This document shows positions 36,893 to 38,968 of a DNA stretch of 38,968 nt, one piece after another. Each line of letters begins with the position of its first letter. The first letter of the stretch is position 1. The notes under the pieces were generated by a model. The model saw only the letters and a program-made list of their open reading frames with translations, was not told the origin of the DNA and searched no databases. Both the position numbers and the translations under genes were made by a program. The DNA lies in the NCBI GenBank assembly GCA_913050215.1, contig CAJXBG010000027.1, positions 1 through 38,968 of the forward strand. The letters run 5' to 3'. Source of the stretch: an uncultured Gammaproteobacteria bacterium (GTDB lineage: Bacteria > Pseudomonadota > Gammaproteobacteria > Pseudomonadales > Azotimanducaceae).

Positions 36893-38248
36893 CTAATCTT
36901 CTGACGGTGCGTACGCGTAGTTTGAATTGCCAGCCACAGAGTTGAGTTTGGCGAGCGTCGGTTGGGTCACCGTCTTAAATCTTTTATAGCCTGATTTGCT
37001 GATTGGCGCAGCCTTCGGTAGCGTGACTGTCCGCGGATTGCGGTGTACGCCGTTGACGAGAAATTCATAGTGCAAGTGCGGGGCGGTTGCCCAACCTGTA
37101 GCGCCAACGTAACCGATAGTCTGACCTTGCTTCACAGTTTTACCTGGTCGAACACCTTTAGCAAACGCTGATAGGTGCAGATATTTGGTCGTATATTGTT
37201 GGCCGTGTTGCACGACGATAAAGCGCCCTGAGGCGTTATTCTGGCGCGTAATGGTCACCTTGCCGTCGCCGGCTGCCAGTACTGGGGTCCCTTTTTTTGC
37301 GGCGTAATCAATGCCGCGGTGAGGCATCACGCGCTTGTGGATTGGGTGCAGGCGTCGCATGTTGAAGCTTGAGCTGACGTGCGAAAAGTGTACGGGATCC
37401 CGGATAAAGGCTTTTCTTAGGCTGGCGCCGTCCTGAGCGTAGTAGTCTGAGTAGCCAGATGCATCGGTGTATCTCACCGCTTCGAATGTTTTACCCATAT
37501 TATTAAATTGCGCGGCAAGGATATTGCCCTCTTTTACTTTTTCGCCATCGACGTAGATATCCTCATACAGGACGGTAAATGTGTCGTCTTTGCGGATATC
37601 CAGAGCAAAGCTGATGTCCCACTGGAACACGTTGCTCAGCTGCATGATCATATTATCTGAAAGCCCTGCAGCTTTGCCTGCATGGTATAAAGATGGTTTC
37701 TCAGCAGTAATCGAAGCAGTCTTGTAAGAAATGATGGTCTCCGTTTCGGCGGAAAGCCATTGGGCTTTGTAGAGACTGCCTGTTTTGACTATCTGTAGCG
37801 AACGCAGGGGACTTTCAGCATAGTTGAGCGCTGCTAGTGCGCCAGTTTCATCGATCTTAAATTTCACTTCTTTGCTAGGTAGAATTTTCTTGAGTGATTT
37901 GACGTCTTTCCCCAAAGACATTATTTCGTAAAGGTCTTTTGGTGATAGCCCTGCACGGTTGAAGATGGCTGCCAGGCTGTCTCCCTTCCGAATGGTAATG
38001 CGTACCCACTCGTCTTCTACTATTGGTGATGTTGGCGCAGGAGGCTCGACTTCTGGGCTTTTCGAAACAGCGGCGGGCTGGACTTCTGCGCTGGTCTCAG
38101 AAAGCGTTTCATTTGGCTTGATGGAAAGCGAAACAGGTATGCGGGAAGTATCGCTGTTCTCCTTCGCCGGCAATGCTGTAATGAAAATCAGAAAGCAAAA
38201 GGCGGCGGCGACCGCAGCTTTCAGATGATTCTTTGGGTATTTATCCAT
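36893..38248 (-). CDS. M23 murein DD-endopeptidase, MepM/YebA-like
   Basis: The protein cleaves peptidoglycan crosslinks during growth (family role). An N-terminal hydrophobic segment (residues 10-28) is a signal or anchor ending at ALPAKE. A LysM/OapA-like region follows (about 85-160, VRITIRKGDSLAAIFNRAGLS), then a linker domain. The LytM zinc domain has HRGIDYAAKKGTPV with the His-x3-Asp motif, a middle His in QHG/KYLHLSA, and HLHYEF near residue 400. All zinc ligands seem present, so it should be active. At 451 aa it is close to E. coli MepM (440). The position beside tyrS and erpA is as in Pseudomonas. Confidence 0.92.
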   Translation of the reverse strand: MDKYPKNHLKAAVAAAFCFLIFITALPAKENSDTSRIPVSLSIKPNETLSETSAEVQPAAVSKSPEVEPPAPTSPIVEDEWVRITIRKGDSLAAIFNRAGLSPKDLYEIMSLGKDVKSLKKILPSKEVKFKIDETGALAALNYAESPLRSLQIVKTGSLYKAQWLSAETETIISYKTASITAEKPSLYHAGKAAGLSDNMIMQLSNVFQWDISFALDIRKDDTFTVLYEDIYVDGEKVKEGNILAAQFNNMGKTFEAVRYTDASGYSDYYAQDGASLRKAFIRDPVHFSHVSSSFNMRRLHPIHKRVMPHRGIDYAAKKGTPVLAAGDGKVTITRQNNASGRFIVVQHGQQYTTKYLHLSAFAKGVRPGKTVKQGQTIGYVGATGWATAPHLHYEFLVNGVHRNPRTVTLPKAAPISKSGYKRFKTVTQPTLAKLNSVAGNSNYAYAPSED

Positions 38249-38301
38249 AAAGCAGTAAGCTATTTGTGGTAATTATTGTAGCTTCTTATAAAAAGGTGCT
38301 A

Positions 38302-38329
38302 ACTATATAAAAAATATACAAAAAATCAA
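38302..38329 (-). promoter_or_regulatory. Probable sigma-70 promoter of the M23 endopeptidase gene
   Basis: On the minus strand, TTGATT (38329-38324) and TATAGT (38307-38302) are 16 bp apart in a very AT-rich stretch. The start would be near 38295, leaving a leader of about 47 nt. Confidence 0.55.
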
Positions 38330-38410
38330 ACTATTTGTTTGACCTGGTGCAATTAGAAGTAATGGTTCAAGCTTGTATGAGATCGCCTCAGCCCTTGTAA
38401 TTCCTGACGC

Positions 38411-38451
38411 ATCAGGTATTTTGCGCCCTTCGCCTATTAACGAAGCCTGAT
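38411..38451 (+). promoter_or_regulatory. Bulged hairpin in the tyrS upstream region
   Basis: The outer arms ATCAGG (38411-38416) and CCTGAT (38446-38451) enclose an inner stem CTTCG/CGAAG (38428-38432 with 38441-38445) that stacks on the outer 3' arm, leaving an 11-nt 5' bulge. A short CCCC/GGGG hairpin follows at 38480-38493. If transcribed, these would be a structured tyrS leader; no terminator T tract is seen. The rest of the 293-bp divergent gap, 38249-38541, holds no gene. Confidence 0.35.
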
Positions 38452-38541
38452 ATAGGGACATCAGTTTCAGGTTTTGTTCCCCCTCAACAGGGGCAGTTTA
38501 GCAAAGAAAGCGCTGTCAAAAAAAGCGCTGGGACAAGAGTT

Positions 38542-38968
38542 ATGGAAATCGAAGAGAATCTTATAGATCAGATGCGGTCACTGGGGTTAATAGCTCAGGT
38601 TAGTAGTGAGGACTCACTATTAGATCATTTAGGCACTGGCGCCCGCACGGTTTACTGTGGTTTTGACCCGACAGCCGATAGTTTACATATCGGTAATCTT
38701 GTTCCTCTGCTCGCGCTTCGGAGGTTTCAGCTAGCGGGACACCGACCTATCCTATTGGTCGGTGGTGCGACTGGCATGATCGGAGATCCAGGGGGTCGAT
38801 CCTCAGAGCGAGACCTCAAGCCAACGGAGACGGTGAAGGCTTTTGTCGAGAAAATTCGTGAACAGGCGAGTGCCTTCCTGGATTTTTCCGGAGGGCCCAA
38901 TTCAGCGATCGTAGTTGATAACGCAAGTTGGACCGAAGGGGTGGGTGTTATCGACTACCTAAGGGACA
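38542..38968 (+). CDS. tyrS: Tyrosyl-tRNA synthetase, N-terminal part (cut by window end)
   Basis: TyrRS charges tRNA-Tyr with tyrosine. Only the first 142 codons are in the window. They include the class I HIGH-type signature in [12 protein letters not shown], preceded by YCGFDPTA, and the [12 protein letters not shown] loop that contacts ATP and tyrosine. They match the E. coli TyrRS N-terminus closely (start, DFDxGxNSAI region). The ATG is preceded by a weak GGGACAAG SD. It is divergent from the M23 gene, as in Pseudomonas. Confidence 0.95.
   Translation, partial: MEIEENLIDQMRSLGLIAQVSSEDSLLDHLGTGARTVYCGFDPTADSLHIGNLVPLLALRRFQLAGHRPILLVGGATGMIGDPGGRSSERDLKPTETVKAFVEKIREQASAFLDFSGGPNSAIVVDNASWTEGVGVIDYLRD

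Overview
The window is ordinary gammaproteobacterial chromosome at moderate GC. Its gene order closely follows Pseudomonas and related marine Gammaproteobacteria: fMet tRNA-rimP-nusA-infB-rbfA-truB-rpsO-pnp, then acs-pgi, pcnB-(sRNA)-cbrB-cbrA-small ORF-gluQ-dksA, and erpA / M23 peptidase / tyrS. No phage, insertion sequence, CRISPR array or obvious island was seen. The pattern suggests a free-living, probably marine relative of the Pseudomonadales/Cellvibrionales; I cannot name a genus.

Region 1-10 kb (+ strand) is the translation/transcription machinery superoperon. It opens with two imperfect 73-bp GC-rich repeats, then a strong TTGACC-N17-TATAAT promoter with a GC-rich discriminator, the initiator tRNA, a tRNA-like relic and two successive intrinsic terminators. 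The second terminator abuts rimP, which has no ATG. The operon ends with pnp, whose leader holds three hairpins, and a small secreted Cys-motif protein.

Region 10-23 kb (- strand) holds acs, pgi, a deoxynucleoside kinase and pcnB, then the CbrA/CbrB carbon-nitrogen control system, gluQ and a dksA with a very long lysine/alanine histone-H1-like extension. The most interesting element lies in the roughly 450-bp gap between cbrB and pcnB, exactly where Pseudomonas encodes the sRNA CrcZ. It has a perfect GG-N10-GC sigma-54 promoter, an upstream cluster of GTAAC/GTTAC half-sites, an A-rich ~145-nt transcript with three AANAANAA-type (Hfq distal-face/Crc) motifs including a 33-nt tract of AAN triplets, and a perfect 12-bp intrinsic terminator. 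I read it as a compact CrcZ-type Hfq-sequestering RNA. The small membrane-protein ORF ending 4 nt before cbrA matches the position expected of CbrX.

Region 23.6-31.4 kb (+ strand) holds a tight cluster of aminotransferase, sfsA and a two-gene FecCD-type ABC importer with no binding protein, followed by DNA polymerase II (polB) and an M18 aminopeptidase that unusually carries a signal peptide. Region 31.4-35 kb (- strand) is hemL, a PfkB sugar/nucleoside kinase and a DadA-like FAD amino-acid oxidoreductase. Region 35.2-38.97 kb has a DUF6776-like coiled-coil membrane protein with a bactofilin, erpA, a convergent MepM-like endopeptidase, and divergent tyrS cut by the window end.

Start codons were re-chosen where homology or a Shine-Dalgarno (SD) site favours an internal one: rimP, rpsO, pnp, pcnB, cbrA, the small ORF, sfsA, polB, the M18 peptidase and hemL. 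All family assignments are from reading motifs, not from searches.
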